DNA of 51,920 bases from Variovorax sp. Sphag1AA (GCF_014192575.1 NZ_JACHYC010000016.1:1-51920); one strand, 5' to 3'. Positions 32,815 through 41,446 are shown, counted from the first letter of the stretch. Numbers and translations: made by a program. Notes: generated from the sequence alone by a model not told the origin.

Positions 32815-33465
32815 CTACTCCCTCGGTGCGCCGACCGAAGGCAGGAAGGTTGGAACCCGCAGTTGAACGCGATCGGTGGTTCGCACGTAGTTGGGGCCGC
32901 CCAGCCGCCCGTAAGGGGCAAATCGGTCGACGTGAACGCGCATGCGGTCTTCGTCGAGCAGTTCGTCCCTGAAGGCCATCGAAACGATCTCCCCGAAGAC
33001 CAGCGTCCGGTGCTCCGAGAACTCGATGGTCCTGAAAAGCTCGCACTCCCAGGAGATCGGTGCCTCTGCGATCCTCGGTACCCGTACGATCTTGCTGGGT
33101 GCGAGGTCCAGGCCGACGGCCTGCGGCTCCGACACGCGCGCGGGGTAGTCGGTGGCGCAACGGGCCATGCGCTCCGCGATCGACTCGTCCACCATGTTCA
33201 CGACGAACTCTTTCCGGTCGAGGATGTTGATCAGCGTGTCCTTCCTCTCGCGTGGCCGATGGCTTTCTTCTCCGTACCGGTCGATCGCGATGACGAACAG
33301 CGGCGGCTCTTCTCCCATGTAGTTGAATGCGCTGAAGGGGGCGGCATTGCACAGGCCGTCTGCGCCGAGCGAGGTCACCAGGGCGATCGGACGCGGCCCG
33401 ATGCTGCCCGTGATGAGCCAGTACTTCTGCATGTTGCCGAGGTGCGCCATCGAGACGTGCTTCAT
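32815..33465 (-). CDS. nbaA: 2-nitrobenzoate nitroreductase-like flavoprotein (NbaA-like)
   Basis: A 216-residue protein of the flavin-reductase-like FMN split-barrel family (NMQKYWLITGSIGPRPIALV, TSLGADGLCNAAPFSAFNYM, IDRYGEES, DTLINILDRKEFVVN). In KU-7 NbaA, from memory, Cys39, 103, 141 and 194 matter for activity. Here Cys39, Cys103 and Cys141 fall at exactly these positions, while residue 194 is Arg. It would reduce 2-nitrobenzoate to 2-hydroxylaminobenzoate with NADPH. It is the last gene of the transporter operon (3-base gap after livF). A generic flavin reductase is the alternative, but the context strongly favours NbaA. Confidence 0.8.
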   Translation of the reverse strand: MKHVSMAHLGNMQKYWLITGSIGPRPIALVTSLGADGLCNAAPFSAFNYMGEEPPLFVIAIDRYGEESHRPRERKDTLINILDRKEFVVNMVDESIAERMARCATDYPARVSEPQAVGLDLAPSKIVRVPRIAEAPISWECELFRTIEFSEHRTLVFGEIVSMAFRDELLDEDRMRVHVDRFAPYGRLGGPNYVRTTDRVQLRVPTFLPSVGAPRE

Positions 33466-33468
33466 CGT

Positions 33469-34200
33469 TCACACCCCGATGTAGCGCTGCCAGAGCTGCG
33501 GGTCGGACGAAAGCTGCCCGGAGGAGCCTTGCCACGCGACCTGCCCGCGTTCCACGATCGTGTGCCGGTCCGCGATCTTGACGAGCCTGTCGACGTACTT
33601 GTCGATCACCAGCACGGTCTGCCCGGCAGCCCTCAGGAGTTCGAGGCAGCGCCAGATCTCTTCGCGAATGAGCGGAGCCAGGCCTTCGGTCGCCTCGTCG
33701 AGTATGAGCAGGCGCGGATTGGTCATCAGCGCGCGCCCGATCGCGAGCATCTGCTGCTCGCCACCGGAGAGCTGGTTGCCCATGTTCTTCTCGCGCTCTC
33801 GCAAGCGGGGAAAGATCGCGTAGATCCGGTCGAGCGTCCATCGATCGCCGTCTGCGCCACGGCCCCATGACTTGGCGCCGGCGCGCGCGAATGCGACTAG
33901 GTTCTCCCTGACCGAGAGATTGGGGAAGATCTGCCGCCCCTCGGGCACGAGCGCGATGCCGAGCCGGCCCACCTTGTCCGCGGACAGTTTGTCGATGCGC
34001 TCGCCGAGGAAGCGGACCGCGCCGCCACGGCAAGGCGTGAGGCCGAAGATGCTGCGCACCGTGGTCGTCTTGCCCATGCCGTTGCGCCCGAGCAGCGTGT
34101 GCATCTCGCCGGCCTCGATGTCGAGTGACACACCGAACAGCACCTGGCTGTCGCCGTAGAAGGTCTGCAGCGCTTCCACTTCGAGAATGCTGTTGCTCAT
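33469..34200 (-). CDS. Branched-chain/aromatic-acid-type ABC transporter ATPase (LivF-like)
   Basis: A 243-residue ATPase. Walker A is GRNGMGKTTT, the signature is LSGGEQQMLAIGRAL, Walker B is LLILDEATEGLAP and VIDKYVDRLVKIADRHTI is the LivF-type C-terminus. It starts inside the livG stop (ATGA overlap). With LivG, LivM, LivH and the binding protein it forms a HAAT-class importer. The position beside nitrobenzoate genes suggests uptake of 2-nitrobenzoate or a related aromatic acid. Confidence 0.93.
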   Translation of the reverse strand: MSNSILEVEALQTFYGDSQVLFGVSLDIEAGEMHTLLGRNGMGKTTTVRSIFGLTPCRGGAVRFLGERIDKLSADKVGRLGIALVPEGRQIFPNLSVRENLVAFARAGAKSWGRGADGDRWTLDRIYAIFPRLREREKNMGNQLSGGEQQMLAIGRALMTNPRLLILDEATEGLAPLIREEIWRCLELLRAAGQTVLVIDKYVDRLVKIADRHTIVERGQVAWQGSSGQLSSDPQLWQRYIGV

Positions 34201-34940
34201 GCCGTGGCCTCCTCGCCGAGATAGGCTTTCCGAACCTCGGGGCTGACGCGAATCTCGTTGGGGGAACCCGATGCGATCACGCGTCCGTAGACGAGCACCG
34301 AGATGCGATCGGCCAACCGGAACACGGCGTCCATGTCGTGCTCGACGAGCAGCATGGTGACCTCGCCGCGCAGTGCTTCCAGCAGTGCCACCATTTCCAG
34401 CGACTCGTCGGGGCCCATTCCCGCCATCGGTTCGTCGAGCACCAGCAGCTTGGGGCTGGTGGCGAGGGCAATGCCGAGTTCGAGCTGCCGCTGTTCCCCG
34501 TGCGCGATGCTGCCCGCGAGGTCGTCGGCGCGCTTCGCCAGCCCGATCCGCTCGAGCACCGCGAGCGCTTCGTCGAAGATCTGGCGCTCGCGGCGAGCCG
34601 CGCTGAAGAAGGAATAGCTGGAGCCGCTGCGTGCCTGCACCGCCAGCGCGACGTTGTCGAGCACCGAGAAGTTCCGGAAGGTGTTGGTGATCTGGTAGGA
34701 GCGTGCCAGGCCGAGGCGCACCCGGTCGTGCATCGACATGTGCGTCACGTCGCGCCCGTCGAAGGTGATGCTGCCGGCGTTCGAGCGCAAGGTGCCCGAA
34801 ATCTGGTGCAGCAAGGTCGTCTTGCCGGCGCCGTTCGGTCCGATCAACGCATGGATGTCGCCGGCCTGAACCGCGAGATTCGCATGGTCGGTCGCCACGA
34901 GGCCGCCGAAGCGCTTGACCAGGTTCTGGATCTTGAGCAT
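34197..34940 (-). CDS. Branched-chain-type ABC transporter ATPase (LivG-like)
   Basis: A 247-residue ATPase with Walker A GPNGAGKTTL, LivG-specific LARSYQITNTFRNFSVLDNV, a signature variant IAHGEQRQLELGIALA (SHGxQR in place of LSGGQ, normal for LivG) and Walker B LLVLDEPMAGMGPDES. ATG 34940 follows GGAGG. It overlaps livF by four bases and lies 16 bases after livM. Confidence 0.93.
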   Translation of the reverse strand: MLKIQNLVKRFGGLVATDHANLAVQAGDIHALIGPNGAGKTTLLHQISGTLRSNAGSITFDGRDVTHMSMHDRVRLGLARSYQITNTFRNFSVLDNVALAVQARSGSSYSFFSAARRERQIFDEALAVLERIGLAKRADDLAGSIAHGEQRQLELGIALATSPKLLVLDEPMAGMGPDESLEMVALLEALRGEVTMLLVEHDMDAVFRLADRISVLVYGRVIASGSPNEIRVSPEVRKAYLGEEATA

Positions 34941-34956
34941 GGTGTGTTCCTCCAGT

Positions 34957-35904
34957 TCAATCGTGCTGACGTCGCGACAGAAGGCTCGCGATGCCGTTGC
35001 GCGAGAAGATGACGATGCCGAGCAGAAGCACTCCGAGCGGCAGTTGCCAGTAGATCGTGTAGGTCGCGAGGATCTCTTCAAGAAGCAGCAGGATGAACGC
35101 GCCGAGGATGCCGCCGTACACGTAGCCCACGCCGCCGACGATCACCATCACCATCAACGCGCCCGATTGCGTCCAGAACATGAGGCTCGGGCTCACCATG
35201 CCGTTCTGGTTGGCGATCAACGCGCCACCGAGGCCGGCGATCGCGCCTGCGATCACGAAGGCGATGAGCTTGTAGCGAAAGACCGGGAAGCCGATCGCTT
35301 CGGTGCGCTGCTCGTTCTCCTTGGTCGCCTGCAGCACACGGCCGAAGCGTGAGTTGACGAGGGATTGCACGAAGGCCAGCACCGTCAGCAGCAGGGCCAG
35401 CACCACGTAGTAGAAGACCGTGTCCTGCGAAAGGTCGAGCCCCGAGGTCATCGACGATCGCTGGCTGATGGGCAGCCCATCGTCGCCACCGTAGTCCGCC
35501 AGCGAGACGAACATGTAGTGAAGCATCTGGGCGAACGCCAGCGTGATCATGATGAAGTAGACGCCATGCGTGCGAAGGCTGATCGCCCCGATGATGGCTG
35601 CCGCCAGTGCGGCGACGAGCATGGCCAGCGGCCAGGCGAGCCATGCTGCATGGAACCCGTGGTGAGCGAGGATCCCCACCGCGTAGCCTCCCAGGCCGAA
35701 GAAGGCCGCATGCCCGAAGCACACCATCCCGCCGAATCCGATGAGAAGGTTGAGGCTCGTCGCGACGATGCCGAAGATCATGATGCGGGTGAGCACGCCG
35801 ACGTAGAACTCATGGTCGAGCGCCGATGCCGCGAAGGGCATGACGACCGCGAGAAGCAGCAGCCCTGCGGCCAGCGGAATGCGGACGGATTGATGAAGCG
35901 TCAT
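34957..35904 (-). CDS. Branched-chain-type ABC transporter permease (LivM-like)
   Basis: A 315-residue inner-membrane permease with about 9-10 hydrophobic segments. LivM marks are visible: GVLTRIMIFGIVATSLNLLI, GFGGMVCFGHAAFFGLGGYA, RTHGVYFIMITLAFAQMLHY, AFVIAGAIAGLGGALIANQN and GGVGYVYGGILGAFIL. The four-base gap after livH and tight packing with livG indicate one transcript. Confidence 0.92.
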   Translation of the reverse strand: MTLHQSVRIPLAAGLLLLAVVMPFAASALDHEFYVGVLTRIMIFGIVATSLNLLIGFGGMVCFGHAAFFGLGGYAVGILAHHGFHAAWLAWPLAMLVAALAAAIIGAISLRTHGVYFIMITLAFAQMLHYMFVSLADYGGDDGLPISQRSSMTSGLDLSQDTVFYYVVLALLLTVLAFVQSLVNSRFGRVLQATKENEQRTEAIGFPVFRYKLIAFVIAGAIAGLGGALIANQNGMVSPSLMFWTQSGALMVMVIVGGVGYVYGGILGAFILLLLEEILATYTIYWQLPLGVLLLGIVIFSRNGIASLLSRRQHD

Positions 35905-35908
35905 GGTG

Positions 35909-36823
35909 TCATCCCCTGGCAGGAAAGAGGCCGCGTGGCTTGAAGAAGAGCACGGCAGCCATCAGCACGTAGATCAGCATGGACGCCGCCGTGGGGCCGA
36001 GGCCCGATGCCACCGTGGGCGAGAAGAAGACGCCGAACAGGGCGGGCAGGGCGGTGCGCCCGACGGTGTCGACCAGCCCCACCAGCAGGGCGCCGACGAG
36101 CGCACCCCGGATCGAGCCGATGCCGCCGATCACGACCACCACGAACGCGAGGATCAGGATGCTTTCGCCCATACCCACCTGCACGGCCAGCAGCGGACCG
36201 AGCATGGCGCCGGCCAGGCCGCAGAGCAGCGCGCCGAACCCGAAGACATAGGTGAAGAGTCGCCTGATGTCCACGCCCATCGCGGTCGCCATCTCGCGGT
36301 TGGATGCACCGGCGCGCACCCACATGCCCATCCGGGTGCGCGCGACGATCAGGTAGAGCGCGATCGCGACCACGATGCCGACGCCGATGACCAGCAGCCG
36401 GTAGGCGGGGTATGAAACGCCGCCGCCCACGGCGATCGGTCCCGAGAGCGCCTCGGGAATGTTCAGCTTGATCGGTTGCGCACCCCACACCAGCCGTACG
36501 ACTTCGTTGCTCACGAGAATGAGCGCGAAGGTCGCGAGAACCTGCGACAGGTGGTCGCGTCGGTAGAGAGTTCGCAGCACGGAGACCTCGAGCAGCATGC
36601 CGATCGCGGCCGTGGACAGCAGCGCGACGGGAACGGCGACCAGGAAGGAGCCCGTTGCATTGACGAGGGTCGCCGTGAGGTACGCGCCGAACATGTACAG
36701 CGATCCGTGCGCGAGGTTGATCATGTCCATGATGCCGAACACCAGCGTCAGCCCGGCGGCCAGCAGGAACAGCATCAGGCCGAACTGGAGTCCGTTGAGC
36801 GAGGATTCGTACAGTGCGCTCAT
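35909..36823 (-). CDS. Branched-chain-type ABC transporter permease (LivH-like)
   Basis: A 304-residue inner-membrane permease. LivH motifs are visible: LNGLQFGLMLFLLAAGLTLV, FGIMDMINLAHGSLYMFGAY, ASNREMATAMGVDIRRLFTY, VFGFGALLCGLAGAMLGPLL and VVVIGGIGSIRGALVGALLV. The start overlaps the stop of the upstream FMN reductase gene (ATGA), tying that enzyme into the transporter operon. Confidence 0.92.
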   Translation of the reverse strand: MSALYESSLNGLQFGLMLFLLAAGLTLVFGIMDMINLAHGSLYMFGAYLTATLVNATGSFLVAVPVALLSTAAIGMLLEVSVLRTLYRRDHLSQVLATFALILVSNEVVRLVWGAQPIKLNIPEALSGPIAVGGGVSYPAYRLLVIGVGIVVAIALYLIVARTRMGMWVRAGASNREMATAMGVDIRRLFTYVFGFGALLCGLAGAMLGPLLAVQVGMGESILILAFVVVVIGGIGSIRGALVGALLVGLVDTVGRTALPALFGVFFSPTVASGLGPTAASMLIYVLMAAVLFFKPRGLFPARG

Positions 36824-37398
36824 GGTGCGTCGCTCCTGCGGGCGCTCGCCACGAGCTGGGTCATCAGCTGAACCGTCAGCTTCTCCGAGAGGGCGTTGGT
36901 CAGCCTTCCGGATTCGTCGAAGGCATGCTGTGCACCTGCCACCAGGACCTCGTCCGCCAACACGTGCGCGCCCATCTTGCTCAGGATGCCGCGCAGATGG
37001 GCCACCGAACGCACGCCGCCGAAGGGCCCGGGCGATGCGGCCACCAGGCCCACCGTCTTGCCCCGAAAGAGCGTGAGGCCGTCGAGGCCGTCCGCCGGGC
37101 GCGAGGCCCAGTCGAGCACGTTCTTCAGCAGGGCGGTGACCGATCCGTTGTGCTCCGGCGATGCCACCAGGAATGCCTGGTGCTCGCCGAGGAGCGCGCG
37201 AAACCGGATCGCAGCCTCGGGCAATCCGTTCGTTGCTTCGTCGTCGCCGTCGTAGATCGGCATGGGGAAGTCCCGCAGGTCGACCAGCGTCACGTCGGCG
37301 CCCATGGTGCGCCCGTGCTCGGCTGCTACCGCCGCGAGTTGCCTGTTGAAAGAGCCGGTGCGCGAACTGCCGGCAAACGCGAGGATCCTGGGTTTCAT
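36820..37398 (-). CDS. NADPH-dependent FMN reductase family protein
   Basis: A 192-residue flavodoxin-fold protein. KPRILAFAGSSRTGSFNRQL is the FMN phosphate loop, FLVASPEHNGSVTALLKNVLDWASRP is the isoalloxazine and dimer region and LVAASPGPFGGVRSVAHLR follows. These enzymes reduce FMN, quinones, azo or nitro compounds with NAD(P)H. It sits between the binding protein (20-base gap) and livH (4-base overlap), inside an operon ending in the NbaA-like enzyme. It may supply reduced flavin or assist nitro reduction. Confidence 0.9.
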   Translation of the reverse strand: MKPRILAFAGSSRTGSFNRQLAAVAAEHGRTMGADVTLVDLRDFPMPIYDGDDEATNGLPEAAIRFRALLGEHQAFLVASPEHNGSVTALLKNVLDWASRPADGLDGLTLFRGKTVGLVAASPGPFGGVRSVAHLRGILSKMGAHVLADEVLVAGAQHAFDESGRLTNALSEKLTVQLMTQLVASARRSDAP

Positions 37399-37418
37399 GA
37401 TTCGTTTCCCGCTGCCGG

Positions 37419-38591
37419 TCAGAGCGGCTTCATCTTGCATTCGCCGGCGTAGCTGTCGGTGTGCGAATCGATGATTCGCGAGACGGTCTTGTTGGTGACG
37501 ACACCGTTGGCATCCTTCTGGATCTGGCGCAGGTAGAAGCTGTTGATCGGGAACTGGTTCGAGTTGAACTTGAAGCTTCCTCGCGCCGAGTCGAAGCGAG
37601 CCGCCGCAAGCGCCGCGTGCAGTGCCTTCTTGTCTTCGACGTTCCCCTTGACGTCGCCGACCGCGCGATCGATGAGCCGCGCGACGTCATAGCCCTGGAA
37701 CGCGTACATCGAGGGCGTGCGCTTGTACTGGGCCCGGAAGGCCGCCACGAACTTCCTGTTGGCGGCGTTGTCGAGGTCCCAGGCCCAATGGGAAGAGTTG
37801 TAGAGGCCGACCATCGGATCGCCGACGGCCTGGATCGTGTCCTCGTCGGCGGAATAGCCGGGCACGAAGTAGGGCAGGTCCTTGCCCAGGCCCGATGCGT
37901 TGAACTGCTTGAGGAAGTTCGTTCCCATCGAGCCGGGGAGGAAGAAGAAGACCGCATCCGGCTTGGCTGCGCGGATCTGCGACAGCTCGGAAGCGAAATC
38001 CAGTTCGCCGAGCTTGACGTACGACTCCTGCGCGATCTTGCCCTTGAAGTAGCGCTTGAAGCCGGCGAGGTTCTCGCGACCGCCGGCGTAGTTGGGCGCG
38101 AGGATGAAGACGTTCTTGAACCCCTTCTCCGTCATGTACGTGCCCATGGCTTCGGCCTGGCCGTCGTTCTGCCACGAGAGGCCGAAGAAGTACGGGTTGC
38201 ACTGTGCGCCTGCGAGGGACGCGGGGCCCGCGGCTGCACTGACGTAGAAGGTCTTGGCCGCGAAGGTCGGTGCGCCCACCGCGAGCATGACGTTGGAGTA
38301 GACGACTCCCGTCATGAAGTCCACCTTGTCGCGCTTGAGCATGCGATCGACGATCTGCTTGCCGACGTCGGGGCTTGCCTGGTCGTCGCCTTCGACGACT
38401 TCCACGGGCAGGCCGCCGATCTTCCCGTCGGTCTCCTTGAGTGCGAGGCGAAAGCCGTCCCGTATCTCGATGCCGAGCCCGGACAAGGGCCCGGAGAGCG
38501 TGCTGACAAAGCCGATCTTGATCTTGTCGGCAGCCTGTGCGCTGAAGGAAAGAGCAAGCAGGGCGGGAAGGGCGAGCGGTGCGAGCTTCAT
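37419..38591 (-). CDS. ABC transporter periplasmic binding protein (LivJ/peripla_BP_6 type)
   Basis: A 390-residue protein with signal peptide (LAPLALPALLALSFSAQA, cut near 20) and type I periplasmic-binding fold: KIKIGFVSTLSGPLSGLGIE, RDGFRLAL, VEVVEGDDQASPDVGKQIVD, FILAPNYAGGRENLAGFKR and the C-terminal FKFNSNQFPINSFYLRQI. Members of this COG0683 subgroup, next to LivHMGF and aromatic genes, bind aromatic acids or their derivatives. It follows the DUF4863 gene by 107 bases. Confidence 0.92.
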   Translation of the reverse strand: MKLAPLALPALLALSFSAQAADKIKIGFVSTLSGPLSGLGIEIRDGFRLALKETDGKIGGLPVEVVEGDDQASPDVGKQIVDRMLKRDKVDFMTGVVYSNVMLAVGAPTFAAKTFYVSAAAGPASLAGAQCNPYFFGLSWQNDGQAEAMGTYMTEKGFKNVFILAPNYAGGRENLAGFKRYFKGKIAQESYVKLGELDFASELSQIRAAKPDAVFFFLPGSMGTNFLKQFNASGLGKDLPYFVPGYSADEDTIQAVGDPMVGLYNSSHWAWDLDNAANRKFVAAFRAQYKRTPSMYAFQGYDVARLIDRAVGDVKGNVEDKKALHAALAAARFDSARGSFKFNSNQFPINSFYLRQIQKDANGVVTNKTVSRIIDSHTDSYAGECKMKPL

Positions 38592-38698
38592 GGTGTGTTC
38601 CTGATGGACGAGTGGAGACCTGCGGAGCCGATCCGCAGCGCGTGTGAAAAAGGGTGCTGATGGATGCGCCCGGTCAGGACCGGGCGGAGGCGCAGTGC

Positions 38699-39238
38699 CT
38701 AGGGGGCAGGCGGGTCCGTGTATTCGATCTCGCCGCCTGGCAGGAAGAAGAGCAGCGTGACCGTGCCGCCGGTGACGGTCGGGTAGTGGCGGCTGTGGGG
38801 TGGGAAGACCCTCCAGCCCGCGCCATGCCCGCAGAACTGGCCCGTGGCGTCGACGGGGCCGATCATGTTGATCTCGCCGCGAGGGTGCCGGTGGTAGTTG
38901 CCCAGCACGTTCCGGAGCTTGCCGCTCTCCACGGTGAAGCCGTGTGTCAGTGGAGAGGCTTCCGCAATGCGGCCGCGACGATAGTCGGGGCCGGTGATCT
39001 CGCTGTAGCAGGCCCAGCCTTCGTCAATGCCGTGACGCAGGAGCTTCAGCAGCGTGGCGAATCGCTCGGTGTGTGGACCGTAGTGGTCGTTGATGCGCGA
39101 TTCGAGTTCGGGGCCCAGCGGCTGGTCGCCGACGAAGGCGAGGAACTCGTACGCCGCCTGCAGCATGGCGGCCTTGTGAGGGCCCGTCGGCAATGCGGAC
39201 GTCCCGTGGCTGGTGGCGCTAAGTTCGTGTGGATTCAT
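38699..39238 (-). CDS. DUF4863 protein, hydroxylaminobenzoate lyase/mutase-like (NbaB role)
   Basis: A 179-residue protein with a cupin-like C-terminal half: NYHRHPRGEINMIGPVD, FCGHGAGWRVFPPHSRHYPT and VTLLFFLPGGEIEYT. The His-rich motifs look like a metal site. From memory, 4-hydroxylaminobenzoate lyase (PnbB) of 4-nitrobenzoate degraders has this architecture. In the present context it would instead turn 2-hydroxylaminobenzoate into 3-hydroxyanthranilate, the NbaB step. It is the first gene of the transporter/NbaA operon and divergent from the ring-cleavage operon. ATG 39238 is preferred (GAGG upstream) over ATG 39256. The exact reaction is inferred. Confidence 0.72.
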   Translation of the reverse strand: MNPHELSATSHGTSALPTGPHKAAMLQAAYEFLAFVGDQPLGPELESRINDHYGPHTERFATLLKLLRHGIDEGWACYSEITGPDYRRGRIAEASPLTHGFTVESGKLRNVLGNYHRHPRGEINMIGPVDATGQFCGHGAGWRVFPPHSRHYPTVTGGTVTLLFFLPGGEIEYTDPPAP

Positions 39239-39494
39239 CCTGGGCCTCTGCTTCATGACAGTTCGGCGGAAGCATAAGAGGCCATCCGTGCCGGTGGTAA
39301 TGAATGTTCGGGCCGTGGATATTCCAAACGCTCATGGCAAGGCGCGCGGGGCGATGAAGCGATGCGGATCCGGTATGAAGGACGGTTATAGACGATCGCG
39401 AGAGATTGATTATCCAGAGCCGGTCTGCGTGACTAAAGTTTCTTCCAACCGCGATCCACTCCAGCCAGAGAGCGGTCACCAAGAGAACTTCACC

Positions 39495-40976
39495 ATGCAA
39501 CAGACTCTGACCCTACCTGCCTCGCTCAGCCCGACGTTGAACTATGTGAACGGCGAGTTCGTCGCCACGGACAAATGGTTCTCGAACAGATCGCCCGTCA
39601 ATGGCGAGGTGATCGCGGACGTCAGCGAAGCCGATTCGGCGCTCGTCGACCAGGCGGTGCGCGCGGCACGCGCGGCACTCGATGGCCCGTGGGGCGCTTT
39701 CTCGCCCGCGGAGCGCGCCGCAATCCTGCAGCGCGTCGCCGACGGCATCGAGCGCCGCTTCGACGACTTCATCGCTGCCGAGGTCGCGGATACCGGCCGC
39801 CTGGTCGAGCAGGCGCGAAGCCTGGATGTCTACCGCGGCGTGGCCAACTTCCGTACCTTCGCCGACCTCATGAAGGTCGCCGGCGGCGAGACCTTCGAGA
39901 TGCGAACCCAGGAAGGCGAGCTGCTGAACTACACCGTACGCAAGCCGCACGGCGTCATCGGCATCATCTCGCCGTGGAACCTGCCGCTGCTGCTGCTGAC
40001 ATGGAAGGTGGCGCCGGCCCTGGCATGCGGCAACTGCGTGGTCGTCAAGCCTTCGGAGGAGACGCCGTCCTCCGCGACCTTGCTGGCAGAGGTGATGCAC
40101 GAAGCGGGCGTGCCCAAGGGCGTCTTCAATCTGCTGCATGGCTTCGGGCCAGATTCGGCGGGCGAATTCCTCACACGGCATCCCTTGGTGGACGCCATCA
40201 CGTTCACCGGCGAATCGCGCACCGGCGAAGCCATCATGAAGGTGGCGGCCGAAGGCGTGCGCGAAGTGTCGTTCGAGCTTGGCGGAAAGAACGCGGCGGT
40301 CGTCTTCGCGGACGCCGACTTCGAGGCGGCCGTCAACGGTGTGTTGAAGTCGAGCTTCACGAACTCGGGGCAGGTCTGCCTGTGCTCCGAGCGCGTCTTC
40401 GTCGAACGGCCGATCTTCGGTCGGTTCGTGGCTGCCCTCAAGCAGAAGGTGGAGTCGCTCGTGATCGGGTATCCGGACGAACCCGGCGTCGGCATGGGCT
40501 CGCTGATCTCGCATGGCCATCGGCAGAAGGTGCTGTCGTACTTCGAGCTCGCCGTGCAGGAAGGTGCCACGGTGGTCACCGGCGGCGGCGTGCCCTCGTT
40601 CGGTGATGCGCGGGACAACGGTGCCTACGTGCTTCCGACCATCTGGACCGGGCTCCCGGACAGCGCGCGCTGCAATGTCGAGGAAGTCTTCGGGCCGGTG
40701 TGCCACATCTCGCCCTTCGACACGGAGGAAGAGGTGGTCCGCCGCGTCAACGACAGCAAGTACGGATTGGCCGCGAGCGTCTGGACCACGAGCCTGAAGC
40801 GCGCACACAACGTGTCGCGGCGGCTCCACGTGGGCATCGCGTGGGTCAACACGTGGTTCACACGCGACCTTCGCACGCCTTTCGGCGGTGCCAAGCTTTC
40901 GGGCCTCGGCCGCGAGGGCGGGCGGCACTCGCTCGATTTCTATTCCGAGATCAGCAACATCAGCATCCAACTCTAG
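39495..40976 (+). CDS. nbaE: 2-aminomuconate 6-semialdehyde dehydrogenase
   Basis: A 493-residue NAD-dependent aldehyde dehydrogenase. YVNGEFV is near the start, GVIGIISPWNLPLLLLTWKV and VVKPSEETPSSA line the cofactor site, the catalytic Glu is in SFELGGKNAAVVF and the nucleophilic Cys is in NSGQVCLCSERVFV. WVNTWFTRDLRTPFGGAKLS is typical of the hydroxymuconic/aminomuconic semialdehyde branch. It oxidises 2-aminomuconate semialdehyde to 2-aminomuconate. ATG 39495 gives normal length; an open frame reaches upstream to 39213 but is not conserved. First gene of the E-F-C-D-G-H-J-I order. Confidence 0.9.
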   Translation: MQQTLTLPASLSPTLNYVNGEFVATDKWFSNRSPVNGEVIADVSEADSALVDQAVRAARAALDGPWGAFSPAERAAILQRVADGIERRFDDFIAAEVADTGRLVEQARSLDVYRGVANFRTFADLMKVAGGETFEMRTQEGELLNYTVRKPHGVIGIISPWNLPLLLLTWKVAPALACGNCVVVKPSEETPSSATLLAEVMHEAGVPKGVFNLLHGFGPDSAGEFLTRHPLVDAITFTGESRTGEAIMKVAAEGVREVSFELGGKNAAVVFADADFEAAVNGVLKSSFTNSGQVCLCSERVFVERPIFGRFVAALKQKVESLVIGYPDEPGVGMGSLISHGHRQKVLSYFELAVQEGATVVTGGGVPSFGDARDNGAYVLPTIWTGLPDSARCNVEEVFGPVCHISPFDTEEEVVRRVNDSKYGLAASVWTTSLKRAHNVSRRLHVGIAWVNTWFTRDLRTPFGGAKLSGLGREGGRHSLDFYSEISNISIQL

Positions 40977-40985
40977 GACCCCATC

Positions 40986-41423
40986 ATGAGTGCCATCCAG
41001 AGCCAGGTCGTCGAAGGAAAAGCCAAGCCTCGCGGCCGCTTTCCGCACTTTCGCCGCGCGGGCGATTTCATCTTCGTTTCCGGGACCAGTTCGCGCCGGC
41101 CGGACAACAGCTTCGAAGGCGTCGCGGTCGATGCGTTGGGGACCACGTCGCTCGACATCCGCGCGCAGACCCGCGCGGTCATCACGAACATCGAGGATGT
41201 GTTGCGAGCGGCCGGCGCGTCCTTGTCGGACGTGGTCGAGGCGTGCGCCTACCTGGTGAACATGAACGACTTCGGTGGCTACAACGAGGTCTACGGCGAG
41301 TTCTTCGACGAGAGCGGGCCGGCACGGACGACCGTGGCCGTGCACCAGCTGCCGCATCCGCATCTGCTGATCGAGATCAAGGTCGTCGCCTGGAAGCCGG
41401 TGGGCACCGACGCGAAGGTCTGA
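40986..41423 (+). CDS. nbaF: 2-aminomuconate deaminase (RidA-family)
   Basis: A 145-residue RidA-fold enzyme. GRFPHFRRAGDFIFVSGTSS, IRAQTRAVITNIEDVLRAAG, LSDVVEACAYLVNMNDFGGY, then NEVYGEFFDESGPARTTVAV. ARTTVAVHQLPHPHLLIEIK keeps the conserved Arg of the active site. It hydrolyses 2-aminomuconate to 4-oxalocrotonate and ammonia, the step that releases nitrogen. Nine bases separate it from the dehydrogenase gene, and it matches the length of known aminomuconate deaminases (about 142-145). Confidence 0.9.
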   Translation: MSAIQSQVVEGKAKPRGRFPHFRRAGDFIFVSGTSSRRPDNSFEGVAVDALGTTSLDIRAQTRAVITNIEDVLRAAGASLSDVVEACAYLVNMNDFGGYNEVYGEFFDESGPARTTVAVHQLPHPHLLIEIKVVAWKPVGTDAKV

Positions 41424-41446
41424 GCAACTTCCACACGAGGTCAACC

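Noticed and set aside
32756..34033. A 425-residue open frame on the minus strand
   Set aside because: It is out of frame with the NbaA-like and LivF genes, which have clear motifs in the true frame. Composition is Arg/Ala-rich noise.
39213..39494. N-terminal extension of the aminomuconate semialdehyde dehydrogenase
   Set aside because: The frame is open to 39213 but the added residues are not family sequence and overlap the start of the divergent DUF4863 gene. ATG 39495 gives normal length.
39513..41444. A 643-residue open frame on the minus strand
   Set aside because: It mirrors the aldehyde dehydrogenase and deaminase genes and contains no domain, only His/Asp/Arg-rich shadow sequence.
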